Origin: Hoskinsella mucinilytica
Lineage (GTDB): Bacteria; Bacillota_I; Bacilli_A; Erysipelotrichales; Erysipelotrichaceae
DNA length: 64,000 nt
Assembly: GCF_045223415.1 (NCBI RefSeq)
Contig: NZ_JBEQZJ010000018.1
Span: 1 to 64,000, forward strand
Direction: 5' to 3'
The notes under the pieces were generated by a model. That model did not search any database and was not told the origin of the DNA. It saw only the letters and a list, made by a program, of their open reading frames with translations. Made by a program: the position numbers and the translations under genes. Shown here one piece after another: positions 1-9,069 of the stretch (positions within the stretch are counted from its first letter, which is position 1; the number at the start of each line of letters is the position of its first letter).

Positions 1-1
1 A

Positions 2-118
2 AAGATGAAGCCTATGAGTGTTGATGATGCTCTAGATTTACTAGAAGTAGAGGGAAGCTTAAGGCCTCAGATACTGGAATTACTAGATGAAGAAAATAAT
101 TCAAGTGATTACATCTAA
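2..118 (+). CDS. C-terminal tail of an unidentified protein (5' truncated)
   Basis: An open frame enters from the left edge of the window and ends at a TAA at 116-118, giving the last 38 residues of a protein. The tail is acidic and leucine-rich (LDLLEVEG, LELLDEENN). It is followed directly by a terminator hairpin, which supports it being a real gene end. The first residues (KPMSVDDA) faintly recall the C-terminal domain of ribosome hibernation factors, but the rest does not match that family. I do not identify it. Confidence 0.5.
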   Translation, partial: KMKPMSVDDALDLLEVEGSLRPQILELLDEENNSSDYI

Positions 119-130
119 TTACTTGCAATA

Positions 131-155
131 AAAAAATCTCATAAAGAGATTTTTT
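131..155 (+). terminator. Intrinsic terminator
   Basis: A-rich arm plus TCTC pairs with GAGA plus a T-run around an ATAAA loop. It lies 12 bases after the partial gene. The A/T arms make it usable in both directions, so it may also end the convergent HNH gene at 166. Confidence 0.75.
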
Positions 156-165
156 GATAAATAGA

Positions 166-1206
166 TTATTTTATAAAAATATGTTTTCTGTGATATGTTA
201 AAAACTTAACTCTATCCTCTGTCATTAATTTCTCTGGAAGCTGATAGTTTTTTCTTAGTGAAAATTTATGTTCCCAATCTTCGATATCCATAAGTTTTCT
301 AGACAGAATGATATAACCGTGATCATCAAAGGTGATAAATCCTTGATCGAAAAGATAATCATGATTACGACACAACAATAGGCCGTTATTATGGTCTATT
401 GCTTCATATATATGTGCACAATCACGAAACGGTTTAATATGACTTGCGATTAGCATATGAGGAATATTAATATTACAAATAGGACATTCATGCGCAAATT
501 CATGAAATAGCGTATCCTTGTAAAAAACCTGTAATGCTTTAGTTTCGTCACGATCATGAGGAATACCTCTTCTGGGTATGATACTTAAAATGACTTCTTT
601 ATGTTTATAATCATTCATGATTTCCATTGTATTCTTATAATCAATTCTAAGGTCTTCATGAGCGACGATGCTTGAAGTATATAATGCGGTTAAAAAGCAA
701 GAAATCAAAGGCTTTTGTTTTTCTTTATATTCTCGTAAAATATCGCTGATTCCTTTTAATAATTTTGGATGAAATCTTAATTTTTCTTGTTCTACTTCAA
801 ACAGTGTTGTTTGAAACATATACTCTAGACTTTCACGATCCACATACTCTAAGACTTCATTTTTTGTTAGGAATTCATTGCTACGGATTTGTTTAGAAAA
901 AAATTCATGAATGCGATCATCAAGCATATAGCTTTCAAATAACCCTAAGGCCTCCACAGCGGAGTTCTGATTGCTTTTTGAATAAATGGTTGCAGCCGGC
1001 GTTAAATCAATACCATTCTTATCATCTTTGATAAAATGTTTCTCTTTTAGATATTCCATCACATGTTTCAATTCTGATAGCTTTAGATTGTAATAATCAT
1101 TAGCGATTTCTTCATATACTTTAATAGGGGAACTCTCAAAGGAAATTCCCTGTAATTCAATGGCATCAATGATAGCCAAAACTTTTTTAAAAACTGATTT
1201 TCTCAT
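166..1206 (-). CDS. HNH endonuclease domain protein (HNH_2 type)
   Basis: A 346-residue protein. The C-terminal part carries a zinc-ribbon/HNH nuclease signature: CPICN at about residue 242, then ASHIKPF, then NNGLLLCRNHDYLFDQGFI. This is the arrangement of the HNH_2 family (AsHIkPw..NGllLc..hd.LFD.G), seen in many restriction-like nucleases. The N-terminal 240 residues are helical and look like winged-helix plus a targeting region, but I cannot assign them. No methyltransferase or other restriction partner lies next to it; the divergent neighbour is an AT-hook protein. It could be an orphan modification-dependent nuclease or a defence remnant. The fold call is secure; the biological role is unknown. 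Confidence 0.75.
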   Translation of the reverse strand: MRKSVFKKVLAIIDAIELQGISFESSPIKVYEEIANDYYNLKLSELKHVMEYLKEKHFIKDDKNGIDLTPAATIYSKSNQNSAVEALGLFESYMLDDRIHEFFSKQIRSNEFLTKNEVLEYVDRESLEYMFQTTLFEVEQEKLRFHPKLLKGISDILREYKEKQKPLISCFLTALYTSSIVAHEDLRIDYKNTMEIMNDYKHKEVILSIIPRRGIPHDRDETKALQVFYKDTLFHEFAHECPICNINIPHMLIASHIKPFRDCAHIYEAIDHNNGLLLCRNHDYLFDQGFITFDDHGYIILSRKLMDIEDWEHKFSLRKNYQLPEKLMTEDRVKFLTYHRKHIFIK

Positions 1207-1332
1207 AGAATCACCACTTTCTACCTCTATTATACATGAAAAATTAAATTTTTTTCGAGTTTACCCATAATGTGCGGGTATTCGACAAAACAAAACATTT
1301 ACAATGTAACCAATAAAAGGAGAGTGTTAACA

Positions 1333-2019
1333 ATGAAAGGTCCAGGAATTAAAGATTACTTGAATGTATTAACAAAATTGAAAGAAGATGCTTGTAAGGA
1401 AAATAAAGATTTTATCGAAGTTAATAGTAAGGAGTTACATGCATCTGTATCACCACAGCATGCAACGATGCCAACTTGCTGTCAGGCGATTTATAAGCTT
1501 ATGCTTCAAGGTGATGAGATTTTACAACGTCCAAAGGGCAATACAGGATTTGGATCCCATTTGACGGTTAGATTTTATTTGCATGATCTTGAAACAAGAG
1601 AGAGAATGTTCCCTAATAAAAAAAGAGGCAGACCAGCAAAGAGTGAAGAAGAAAAACTGGCTGCTAAAAAAGCAAAAATGAAACGCAATACAGAAGATTT
1701 ATGCAATCTTGTAAAAGGCTGGTTATCTGAGCATGGTTGGGAATATATTGAAAATAAAGAATTTATTGAAGCACATACGGAAAATAAACGTTGGGTTATC
1801 AATGTTCAAGGAATCAAACGTGGAAGAAAGCAAACATTGCCGGTAAAATTAAGTGAAGTCATCAAGCATATTGATGATACCAATACGCATTACAGTATTG
1901 CATTTAATGACTCACTTGCGTATCGAAGACAATGGAATGAAATTCCGGAAGTTGTAAAGAATTCTTTGAATATGAGTGTGATCCTAGCGGATAAAAAAGG
2001 TAATATCGTAGAGTTATAA
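1333..2019 (+). CDS. AT-hook-containing protein of unknown function
   Basis: A 228-residue protein. The start at 1333 is chosen because AAAGGAGAG sits at 1316-1324; an upstream in-frame ATG at 1270 has no such site. The middle of the protein has a basic stretch with the AT-hook core RGRP (KKRGRPAK, about residue 96), followed by a lysine-rich helix. A second basic GRK lies near residue 160. The N-terminal third resembles a small winged-helix DNA-binding region but I cannot name a family. DNA binding to AT-rich minor groove is inferred from the AT-hook only. It is transcribed away from the HNH gene, and the two share about 125 bases of promoter region. Confidence 0.6.
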   Translation: MKGPGIKDYLNVLTKLKEDACKENKDFIEVNSKELHASVSPQHATMPTCCQAIYKLMLQGDEILQRPKGNTGFGSHLTVRFYLHDLETRERMFPNKKRGRPAKSEEEKLAAKKAKMKRNTEDLCNLVKGWLSEHGWEYIENKEFIEAHTENKRWVINVQGIKRGRKQTLPVKLSEVIKHIDDTNTHYSIAFNDSLAYRRQWNEIPEVVKNSLNMSVILADKKGNIVEL

Positions 2020-2046
2020 AGGAATCATGTGATGGTTCCTTTTTTT
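2017..2046 (+). terminator. Intrinsic terminator
   Basis: AGGAATCAT pairs with ATGGTTCCT (one G-T wobble) around a GTG loop and runs into seven T residues, directly at the stop codon of the AT-hook gene. Confidence 0.85.
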
Positions 2047-2133
2047 CATGATATATCATGAGTATTTTGTATCTTATTTTACAAGAACTTAATGAGAAAG
2101 CATGATATAATCAAACGCAAAGGAAGGTAGTTT

Positions 2134-2961
2134 ATGATAGAAAAACAAGAGCAACGCCATATGATGTTTGATGATGAACTTGGGATTGAGGCATATCAAT
2201 TAACGGGAATCGTACAAAAATTTCCAAACCACTTTCATGAATTTTATGTGATAGGATTTATGGAAGGTGGTAAACGTCATCTTTGGTGTAAAGGAAAAGA
2301 ATATGATACTAGCACTGGTGATTTGATATTATTTAATCCATATGACAATCATTATTGTGCTCCTGTAAATGGTGAGCTACTAGATTATCGTGCAGTGAAT
2401 ATACCAATCGATAGTATGAAAAAAGCGGTTTATGATCTTACCGGAAAAGAATTTTTACCTCAATTTACCTGTAATCTTGTTTATCAAAGTGATATAGCCA
2501 AAAGTGTAGGAACCTTATACGATGCTATCATAGATCATGCCTGTTATATGGAAAAACAAGAAGATTTTTATTTTCTATTAGAAAATGTATTAAATGAATA
2601 TGCCCAATGTACAGATTCTGTATTACAGGCAATTAAACCATTGGATCATTTATGTGAGTTTATGAAAGAACATTTTATGGAAAATTTATCTTTAGATGAA
2701 TTGGCGGATATGGCTAATTGTTCACGATCGTATTTATTAAAAAGTTTTACGAAGCAATATGGTATTTCTCCGTATCGCTACTTACAAAGTATACGTATTG
2801 ATAAAGCAAAACATTATTTAGAAGAACAAATGCCGATCATTGATATTGCACAGCTTTGTGGATTCACAGATCAGAGTCATTTTTCAAATTATTTTAAAAA
2901 TTTTATTGGTATTACACCAAAGCAATATCAACGTATATTTGAGGAGGATAAAACGGTATGA
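2134..2961 (+). CDS. AraC-family transcriptional regulator with cupin sensor domain
   Basis: A 275-residue protein. The N-terminal part (about 15-110) has the cupin pattern of AraC sensors, with FPNHFHEFYVIGFMEGG and GDLILFNPYDNHYC. The C-terminal part (about 175-270) has the two helix-turn-helix motifs of AraC proteins: LSLDELADMANCSRSYLLKSF and then IDIAQLCGFTDQSHFSNYFK, followed by GITPKQYQR. Its last codon overlaps the ATG of the EamA transporter (ATGA), so the two are translationally coupled. In many Bacillota AraC, EamA and DUF2000 genes travel together. It probably regulates this small operon in response to an unknown ligand. Confidence 0.93.
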   Translation: MIEKQEQRHMMFDDELGIEAYQLTGIVQKFPNHFHEFYVIGFMEGGKRHLWCKGKEYDTSTGDLILFNPYDNHYCAPVNGELLDYRAVNIPIDSMKKAVYDLTGKEFLPQFTCNLVYQSDIAKSVGTLYDAIIDHACYMEKQEDFYFLLENVLNEYAQCTDSVLQAIKPLDHLCEFMKEHFMENLSLDELADMANCSRSYLLKSFTKQYGISPYRYLQSIRIDKAKHYLEEQMPIIDIAQLCGFTDQSHFSNYFKNFIGITPKQYQRIFEEDKTV

Positions 2962-3869
2962 GAAAAGAACATCAAGGACATCTTGCGGCATTATTTACAA
3001 TATTTATTTGGGGTACGACCTTTATCGCAACAAAGATATTGTTGAAGACATTTGCACCTGTAGAAATACTTTTTATTCGATTTGTGATTGGATATTTGGC
3101 ATTGTGGATTGCTTTTCCTAAAAAGCTATCTACAAAATCAGGACAAGAAAGGTATTTTGTTTTTGCCGGTATATGTGGTGTTACTTTATATTTCTTATTA
3201 GAAAATATCGCATTGACGTATACTCTTGCCAGTAATGTTGGTGTGATCGTTGCGGTATCACCATTCTTTACTGCAATTTGCGCTTGGCTTATTCATCGTG
3301 AAACAAAGCTGAATGCATGTTTCTTTTTAGGCTTTATATTGGCGATGATCGGTGTTTATTTAATAAGTACCAATGGACAATCTGTTTTTGAAATCCATCC
3401 GATTGGTGATTTACTTGCACTTTTAGCGGCGTTTGTATGGGCATTATACTCTAATCTAACAAATAAAATCAGTGAGTTTCATTATGATACAATACCTTTG
3501 ACGAGAAGAATTTTCTTTTATGGGTTATTGTTTATGATTCCTGCATTATTTATATTTGATTTTCATCCGGAAGTAAATGATTTTATGCAGTTTGATGTGT
3601 TATTAAATTTATTATTCCTTGGTCTTGGCGCAAGTGCGTTATGCTTTGTGACATGGAATAGTGCATTGAAAATATTAGGATCCATTACCTGTTCTGTATA
3701 TATTTATCTTGTACCGGTGATTACTGTTGTAACATCGATGATCGTATTAAAAGAAGAGGTTAGTGTTTATACATGGATTGGAATTGCTTTGACTTTGGTT
3801 GGGTTGATGTTGTCACAATTAAAGAAAGGAAATGATTATGGAGAATGTAAAGTGTGTCATGGTAATTGA
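2958..3869 (+). CDS. EamA/DMT-family transporter
   Basis: A 303-residue membrane protein with about ten hydrophobic helices in two homologous halves, the EamA (drug/metabolite transporter) architecture. Typical signatures are the early FIWGTTFIATK and the second-half ALLAAFVWALYSNLTNK, ending with GIALTLVGLMLSQ. Members export amino acids, nucleosides or other small metabolites; the substrate here cannot be told. It overlaps the AraC gene by four bases and the DUF2000 gene by about 30, so all three form one transcription unit. Confidence 0.92.
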   Translation: MRKEHQGHLAALFTIFIWGTTFIATKILLKTFAPVEILFIRFVIGYLALWIAFPKKLSTKSGQERYFVFAGICGVTLYFLLENIALTYTLASNVGVIVAVSPFFTAICAWLIHRETKLNACFFLGFILAMIGVYLISTNGQSVFEIHPIGDLLALLAAFVWALYSNLTNKISEFHYDTIPLTRRIFFYGLLFMIPALFIFDFHPEVNDFMQFDVLLNLLFLGLGASALCFVTWNSALKILGSITCSVYIYLVPVITVVTSMIVLKEEVSVYTWIGIALTLVGLMLSQLKKGNDYGECKVCHGN

Positions 3870-4248
3870 TGAGTCGCTTCCACTTGGAATAGCGATGAAT
3901 ACTGCAGGAGTATTAGGTATATCGTTAGGGAAAAAGATACCGGAATGTGTTGGTGTAGATGTGATGGATCAAGATGGAATCGCACATGCTGGTACCATTC
4001 AAATACCGGTACCTATTCTGAAAATGAGTGGAGAAGAGTTGAAAGAGCTGGTTCATCAGGTAAAGAATGATGAAGAATTAACAATGCTTGATTTTACTGA
4101 TATTGCACAAGGATGTAAGGTATATGATGAATATATAGAACGAAGTGCACAACATAAGACAGAAGAGTTTACCTATTATGGAATTGCATTGTTTGGAAAT
4201 AAGAAAAAAGTAAACAAGTTAACAGGAAGTTTACCATTATATCGATAG
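3838..4248 (+). CDS. DUF2000 family protein
   Basis: A 136-residue cytoplasmic protein. The start at 3838 is preferred over an in-frame ATG at 3832 because AAAGAAAGGA at 3821-3830 is better spaced. The sequence has the DUF2000 features: an N-terminal VMVIDESLPLGIAMNTAGVLG, a central PVPILK and a C-terminal YYGIALFGNKKKVNKLTGSLPL. No biochemical function is established for the family that I know of. Its coupling to an EamA transporter and AraC regulator suggests a shared small-molecule role, perhaps ligand or aminoacyl handling. Confidence 0.8.
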   Translation: MENVKCVMVIDESLPLGIAMNTAGVLGISLGKKIPECVGVDVMDQDGIAHAGTIQIPVPILKMSGEELKELVHQVKNDEELTMLDFTDIAQGCKVYDEYIERSAQHKTEEFTYYGIALFGNKKKVNKLTGSLPLYR

Positions 4249-4275
4249 CACAGATAAGTAGAGTCTGTGCTTTTT
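4247..4275 (+). terminator. Intrinsic terminator
   Basis: AGCACAGA pairs with TCTGTGCT around a nine-base loop, followed by TTTT. It overlaps the stop codon of the DUF2000 gene and closes the three-gene operon. Confidence 0.85.
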
Positions 4276-4454
4276 ATATTCATAAGATATTTATGATATA
4301 CAAATAAGCGTATCTTTGTTTTCTAAAGTACTGTTGTACATTATAGATTTCTGAAAATTTGATTTTTTTAAAGAAATATATGAAATGTCAAACATCTTTG
4401 ATAGACATTTTCCTTTTCATATGAAATCATAGTGATATAAGGAGCGAAGTAAGT

Positions 4455-4874
4455 ATGAACATAGGAAGAAAATTAAAAGAAGCAAGAATGAAAATGAAAT
4501 TTACTCAGGAAATGACTGCAGAGTTGCTTCATGTATCCAGACAAACAATATCAAATTGGGAAAATGAAAAAGCAATTCCTGATATCATCAGCGTTATCAA
4601 GCTAAGTGAAATTTATGATATGAGTCTTGATGACTTATTGAAAGGAGATGAAGATATGTTAAAGAAAATAGATAAAGATGTGAACGTTGTAAAAAGCAAT
4701 CGCAGAATGATGATGATCGGATGGAGCGTGATGTTATTGGCTTTCCTAGTATCGATATCAAATTTGTTATTGAAACAGTCATCTTTTGACTTTATTGCTT
4801 CTTCGACACCCTATGTATTATTGGGTGTTGGGGTTGCGATCATTTGTGCAAATCGACAAACATCAGATCATTAA
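4455..4874 (+). CDS. XRE-family regulator with C-terminal membrane helices
   Basis: A 139-residue protein. Residues 1-62 form a Cro/C1-type helix-turn-helix (GRKLKEARMKMKFTQEMTAELLHVSRQTISNWENEKAIPD, then LSEIYDMSLDDLLKGD). After a charged linker come two hydrophobic helices, about 84-105 and 112-132, so the protein is probably anchored in the membrane. This design is common in Bacillota stress or antibiotic-responsive regulators. It has its own GGAG site (4441-4444) and is convergent with rpoN. The target is unknown. Confidence 0.88.
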   Translation: MNIGRKLKEARMKMKFTQEMTAELLHVSRQTISNWENEKAIPDIISVIKLSEIYDMSLDDLLKGDEDMLKKIDKDVNVVKSNRRMMMIGWSVMLLAFLVSISNLLLKQSSFDFIASSTPYVLLGVGVAIICANRQTSDH

Positions 4875-4886
4875 ATTATAGAAATA

Positions 4887-6113
4887 TTATGATTGTTGAG
4901 ATTTTACTTTTCTTTCCTTTGAGCTAGGAATATGAAGTTGTGTGCGATACTTTGCGATTGCTCTACGGGAAACATAGAGTTCCATTTCTTCTAATTTTTC
5001 TACAAGCTCATAATCTGCATAGGGTTTTGTTTTATCTTCTTCTTTGATCAATGATAAAATTGCTTTTTGTATAGAATCTTTACTGCTACCTTCTTTTGTT
5101 GCGGAGACAAATAACTGTTTTAAAGGATATATTTCACCTTGGAATAGATAATATTTATTGGATAGTGTTCTGGACACTGTAGATTCATGAAAGCCACAAG
5201 CTTTGGCAATATCCATTAAGGTACATGGTTTCAGTTCATCATGAAAGAGAAAATAGTTTTTTTGAATATGAATCAATTCATTGGCCATAAGAAGCATGGT
5301 TTTGTTACGTTTACTAATAGAATCTATAAAATAATAGGCATCTTCAAAATATGGTTTTAGACTTTGATTTGTTTTAAGAACTTCCAATTCATCTTCAATA
5401 TAAATATGTCCGACTTGCTTTGGTATGATTTCAATTTCACCTTGTGAAACTTTGATTTCAAAATCAGGAAGGATGAGTGCTTCTTGTGATTCAGCATAAT
5501 TACTACAAGGAAAGGGAGTGCATTCTTTGATATCATCTAGATAACCCATAACTTCTTCTAAGGATAATTGCATATGTTTTGCTATTGAGCGATAGTCTTT
5601 CTTAAGCATTGCTTCTTGTTCGTGTAATAGAATATGTTCTGCATCAAATAAGTATTGTCGATGTAGTTGATTTGCAATCGCTTGAATTGAATCTGCTGTT
5701 GCCACACCTGCGGGATCAAAGGATTGAATCAAAGAAAGCGTTGTTTGTAATTGTTTGATGGTACATGAGGAAAGTTGAGCTGCAGTTGATAAGTCTATGG
5801 TAAAAAAACCATGTTCATCTAATGATTCAATAATAAATTCAGCTGCTTTTATATCATACTTTTGTTTTGCAGTGTGTAATTGTAAATATAAATCATCTTT
5901 CAAGGTGGTTTTTACAGTTGCGGTTTCCATTAAATATTGATGGATATCTGTAGATGGAGTATAAGAAATGATAGGATTATGGTCTACAATTTCTTGAATA
6001 CATTCTAAAAGATCACTCTGATTCATCTTTAAAACATCCAGTGATTTTTTCATAGTCAATGACAGTTGCAGTGTCTGATTCAGTTTTTGCGTATATTCTA
6101 ATTTCTGTTTCAT
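4887..6113 (-). CDS. rpoN: RNA polymerase sigma-54 factor
   Basis: A 408-residue RpoN. It directs RNA polymerase to -24/-12 promoters and depends on AAA+ activators. The N-terminus is the glutamine/leucine-rich activator-interacting region (KLNQTLQLSLTMKKSLDVLKMNQ). The central core-binding region includes FDPAGVATADSIQAIANQL. The C-terminal RpoN box is present as SRRAIAKYRTQL (family consensus ARRTVAKYRE). At about 408 residues it is a little shorter than typical. It is divergent from a sigma-54 activator, and the next operon has a matching sigma-54 promoter, so factor, activator and target sit together. Confidence 0.95.
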   Translation of the reverse strand: MKQKLEYTQKLNQTLQLSLTMKKSLDVLKMNQSDLLECIQEIVDHNPIISYTPSTDIHQYLMETATVKTTLKDDLYLQLHTAKQKYDIKAAEFIIESLDEHGFFTIDLSTAAQLSSCTIKQLQTTLSLIQSFDPAGVATADSIQAIANQLHRQYLFDAEHILLHEQEAMLKKDYRSIAKHMQLSLEEVMGYLDDIKECTPFPCSNYAESQEALILPDFEIKVSQGEIEIIPKQVGHIYIEDELEVLKTNQSLKPYFEDAYYFIDSISKRNKTMLLMANELIHIQKNYFLFHDELKPCTLMDIAKACGFHESTVSRTLSNKYYLFQGEIYPLKQLFVSATKEGSSKDSIQKAILSLIKEEDKTKPYADYELVEKLEEMELYVSRRAIAKYRTQLHIPSSKERKVKSQQS

Positions 6114-6177
6114 AACATCCCTCTTTCACTTTTATTATAGCAAGAATCATGCCATAGAAGTTGTACAGATTATTCTC

Positions 6178-6206
6178 TTGACAAGTAAAATTAATGTTTG
6201 TACCAT
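6178..6206 (+). promoter_or_regulatory. Candidate sigma-A promoter for the sigma-54 activator gene
   Basis: TTGACA at 6178-6183 and TACCAT at 6201-6206 are separated by 17 bases. They lie 19 bases before the activator start codon. The -35 is consensus; the -10 is only fair. Confidence 0.5.
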
Positions 6207-6224
6207 TGATGATGGTGAGAGCAT

Positions 6225-8942
6225 ATGAAAGATCAATTAATGAACATAATCAAACAAAATTGTGAACAAGAAGCATATCAAGAAAATCATGCCAAAGCAT
6301 TGAGCGAACGTTTACAGATTGCTCGTAATGAAGTTGCTTTGGCTTTACGAGAGCTTTATTCAAAAGGACTGTTGATAAAGATCGAAAGTAAACCGATGTT
6401 GTATCTAGACAGTGAAACAATGAAACAAAAAGGATATGCAATTGAACAAAAGACATATCCTGATTTAGATAGTTTTTTAGAAGCGGAAAAAAACGCTCAG
6501 GATTTTGAAAAGCTGATTGGATATCAAGGAAGTTTGAGTGAACTTGTGAAACAATGCAAAGCCACCATTTCTTATCCACCTAAGGGATTACCGATGATGT
6601 TATATGGAGCTACCGGCACCGGTAAAAGTATGATCGCAAAATTGACCTATGAATATGCGAAAAATCATCATTTATTGAAAAACGGTGGTAAATTTATCTC
6701 TGTTAACTGTAGTGAGTATGCGAATAATCCAGAACTTTTAACTGCCAATTTATTTGGTCATGTAAAGGGTGCGTTTACCGGTGCTGATAAGGATAATCCG
6801 GGTTTGATCGCATTGGCAGATGGCGGTGTCTTATTTCTTGATGAGGTCCATAATTTAAAAGCAGAATGTCAGGAAAAATTGTTCTTATTCATGGACCAAG
6901 CAATTTATCATCGAGTAGGTGATAATGAAAAATGGTATCAATCAGATGTTCGTATCATTTTTGCGACAACGGAAGATCCTGAAAAGGTATTGTTGAAGAC
7001 ATTACAAAGAAGGATACCTATGATATTCAATGTACCTACTTTGGATGAAAGAGGTATGGAAGAACGTGTTCAACTTTTATATGCAATGTTTCAGGCAGAA
7101 AAACAGCGTCTACAGAAAAAAATCAAAATCAGCTCTAAAGTTTATAATATTTTATTGACACATACCTTTCCTGGAAACATAGGAGGATTGAAAAGTTGTG
7201 TACAATCTTGTTGCGTGAAGTCCTTATTTGATACCAACGAACAAGGAGAATTATTGGTACGTTTACATAGTCTTCCAAGTGCCATGTTAAATGATTATGC
7301 TAATAAACATCAAAGCGTTACTTCAAGTGTAGATGTAGAATATATCGAAGCTGATGAGCTTGCGAAATTTATACATAAAGAAACACCGATTATTTGTTTA
7401 AATGAAGAATTATTGACTACCTTTTTGAATTATGAACAACATACGATTGGCGTAGAAGAATGTTTTCATAAATTACAAACTCATATACATGATTACTTTG
7501 ACCACGTCTTCTTTAAAAATTTTGATGCCAAAGAAAAGGATTTTTATCAAAATGGAGTAGAAAGTATTTTTGATCTTATATCAAGTCGTTATGGATTAAA
7601 AATAAGTAACAATGATTTGTTGAGTATCAGTCTTTATCTCCATGATTATCATAAGAACTTCCATAGTTATCATAATTGGATGATACAAAATAAGGAAGCC
7701 TGTGCAAGATTTCAGGCTTTTATGAAAAATGAATTTTATCATGAATATCATGTAGCGATGGAAATATGTCATTATCTTCATTCCTATATGGATATGGAAA
7801 TATTAGGTATGGTATCAATCATATTGGTTCAATTGATTCGTAATCTATCTAACAATAAGGAAACTCGTCATGTGGTTGCGATTATCTTGGCACATGGTTT
7901 CTCTACTGCTTCTTCAATTGCGGATGCGACAAATAAATTTTTGGGTAACTATGTTTTTGATGCCATTGATATGCCATTGAATGTGGATACCAATACCATC
8001 ATAGAAAAGCTGAATCTCTTTCTAAGTCGTACCGGAAATTTTGAGGAATTATATTTATTGGTAGATATGGGAAGTCTTGAGGATATCTACAAAGGTATTC
8101 ATGTAGAGCATGCTAATATCGGTATCATCAATAATATTTCTACCAAGGCAGCATTGGAAATAGGTAATGGTATCATACAAAACCAAGAGATGGAAGATAT
8201 CTTCCAAAATGTCATTTCCTACAGCAATACGATGTATCATATTGAAAAGCATCGAGATCAAGAAAAGGTTATTTTATGTTCTTGTGCCAGTGGAATCGGA
8301 ACGGCAGAAAAGTTAAGAACGATTATTCAAGATTCTCTACCTCAAGATAGTGGAATCATTGTGAAAACCTATCAATACAATGAATTAATTGAAAAAGGAA
8401 GCAATAATACCTTCTTTGATAGTTATCATGTATTATGCGTCATAGGTACCTTAAATCCTAATATTGAGGGATTGCATTTTGTGCCGATAGAAGATTTGAT
8501 CATCTCAGATAATCTAAGAGAGTTAGATCAATATATGAAGGATAGTTTAGATGCAAAAGAGTTAAGCGAGTTTCGTAAAAACATTGTAAAAAACTTTTCT
8601 TTATCTAATATCATGAGTAATTTAACGATTCTTAATCCAAATAAATTGCTGGAACATGTTGCAGATGCAATTGATCGATTACAAAATGCAATGGATATGA
8701 AATTTTCTAATGCTACCTGTTTTGGTCTATATGTACATATTAGTTGTTTGATTGAACGTTTAGTTATGAATAAGGGAATCGAAACTTATCAGGATATGGA
8801 ACGTTTTGTAAGGCAGGAGGAAAAATTTATATCTCTTGTGAAACAGACCTTTAAGGAAGTGGAAGACTTCTATGGTGTAGATATACCGATTGCCGAAATC
8901 GGATATATTTACGATTATATAAAAAATGATCACGATTTTTAA
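6225..8942 (+). CDS. LevR/GfrR-type sigma-54-dependent activator with PRD and PTS domains
   Basis: A 905-residue regulator. In order: an N-terminal winged helix (about 1-60); an AAA+ sigma-54 interaction domain with Walker A GATGTGKS (about 128-135), the sigma-54 contact loop GAFTGA (about 182-187) and Walker B GGVLFLDEVH; a first PRD (about 390-490); an EIIA-Man-like domain (about 548-670, AHGFSTASS with the phospho-accepting His); an EIIB-like domain with Cys in LCSCASGIGTAEK (about 682); and a second PRD at the C-terminus. PTS components phosphorylate such domains to report sugar flux. The mannose-type PTS operon directly downstream has a consensus sigma-54 promoter, so it is almost certainly the target. 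The arrangement matches GfrR of the Salmonella glucoselysine/fructoselysine operon. Confidence 0.95.
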   Translation: MKDQLMNIIKQNCEQEAYQENHAKALSERLQIARNEVALALRELYSKGLLIKIESKPMLYLDSETMKQKGYAIEQKTYPDLDSFLEAEKNAQDFEKLIGYQGSLSELVKQCKATISYPPKGLPMMLYGATGTGKSMIAKLTYEYAKNHHLLKNGGKFISVNCSEYANNPELLTANLFGHVKGAFTGADKDNPGLIALADGGVLFLDEVHNLKAECQEKLFLFMDQAIYHRVGDNEKWYQSDVRIIFATTEDPEKVLLKTLQRRIPMIFNVPTLDERGMEERVQLLYAMFQAEKQRLQKKIKISSKVYNILLTHTFPGNIGGLKSCVQSCCVKSLFDTNEQGELLVRLHSLPSAMLNDYANKHQSVTSSVDVEYIEADELAKFIHKETPIICLNEELLTTFLNYEQHTIGVEECFHKLQTHIHDYFDHVFFKNFDAKEKDFYQNGVESIFDLISSRYGLKISNNDLLSISLYLHDYHKNFHSYHNWMIQNKEACARFQAFMKNEFYHEYHVAMEICHYLHSYMDMEILGMVSIILVQLIRNLSNNKETRHVVAIILAHGFSTASSIADATNKFLGNYVFDAIDMPLNVDTNTIIEKLNLFLSRTGNFEELYLLVDMGSLEDIYKGIHVEHANIGIINNISTKAALEIGNGIIQNQEMEDIFQNVISYSNTMYHIEKHRDQEKVILCSCASGIGTAEKLRTIIQDSLPQDSGIIVKTYQYNELIEKGSNNTFFDSYHVLCVIGTLNPNIEGLHFVPIEDLIISDNLRELDQYMKDSLDAKELSEFRKNIVKNFSLSNIMSNLTILNPNKLLEHVADAIDRLQNAMDMKFSNATCFGLYVHISCLIERLVMNKGIETYQDMERFVRQEEKFISLVKQTFKEVEDFYGVDIPIAEIGYIYDYIKNDHDF

Positions 8943-8944
8943 TC

Positions 8945-8973
8945 AAGTGTGTCCTCTGTAGCACACTTTTTGC
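8945..8973 (+). terminator. Terminator of the activator gene
   Basis: AAGTGTG (8945-8951) pairs with CACACTT (8962-8968) and is followed by T residues. The T-run leads straight into TTGCTTGTATA, the same string that forms the -12 element of the real promoter 66 bases downstream. Confidence 0.75.
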
Positions 8974-8984
8974 TTGTATACAAG
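8973..8984. promoter_or_regulatory. Perfect 12-base palindrome, candidate activator site
   Basis: CTTGTATACAAG is a perfect inverted repeat about 65-75 bases upstream of the predicted start of the PTS operon. It could be a binding site for the LevR/GfrR-type activator. The position is close for an enhancer site, so this is only a candidate. Confidence 0.4.
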
Positions 8985-9024
8985 TGAGTTAAAAACCTGT
9001 GTGTTTTCGAAAAAAGAATGGCCG

Positions 9025-9039
9025 TGGCACAGTATTTGC
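9025..9039 (+). promoter_or_regulatory. Sigma-54 (-24/-12) promoter of the PTS/deglycase operon
   Basis: TGGCAC (9025-9030), five bases, then TTGC (9036-9039) is an exact match to the sigma-54 consensus. The predicted transcription start is near 9050, about 20 bases before the TTG start of the EIIA gene. rpoN and a sigma-54 activator are encoded immediately upstream. Confidence 0.93.
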
Positions 9040-9069
9040 TTGTATAAAAATGAAGAGAGGAGTGGAAGA

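Noticed and set aside
166..1206. HNH protein as part of a CRISPR or complete restriction-modification system
   Set aside because: No repeats, cas genes, RuvC motifs or methyltransferase in the neighbourhood.
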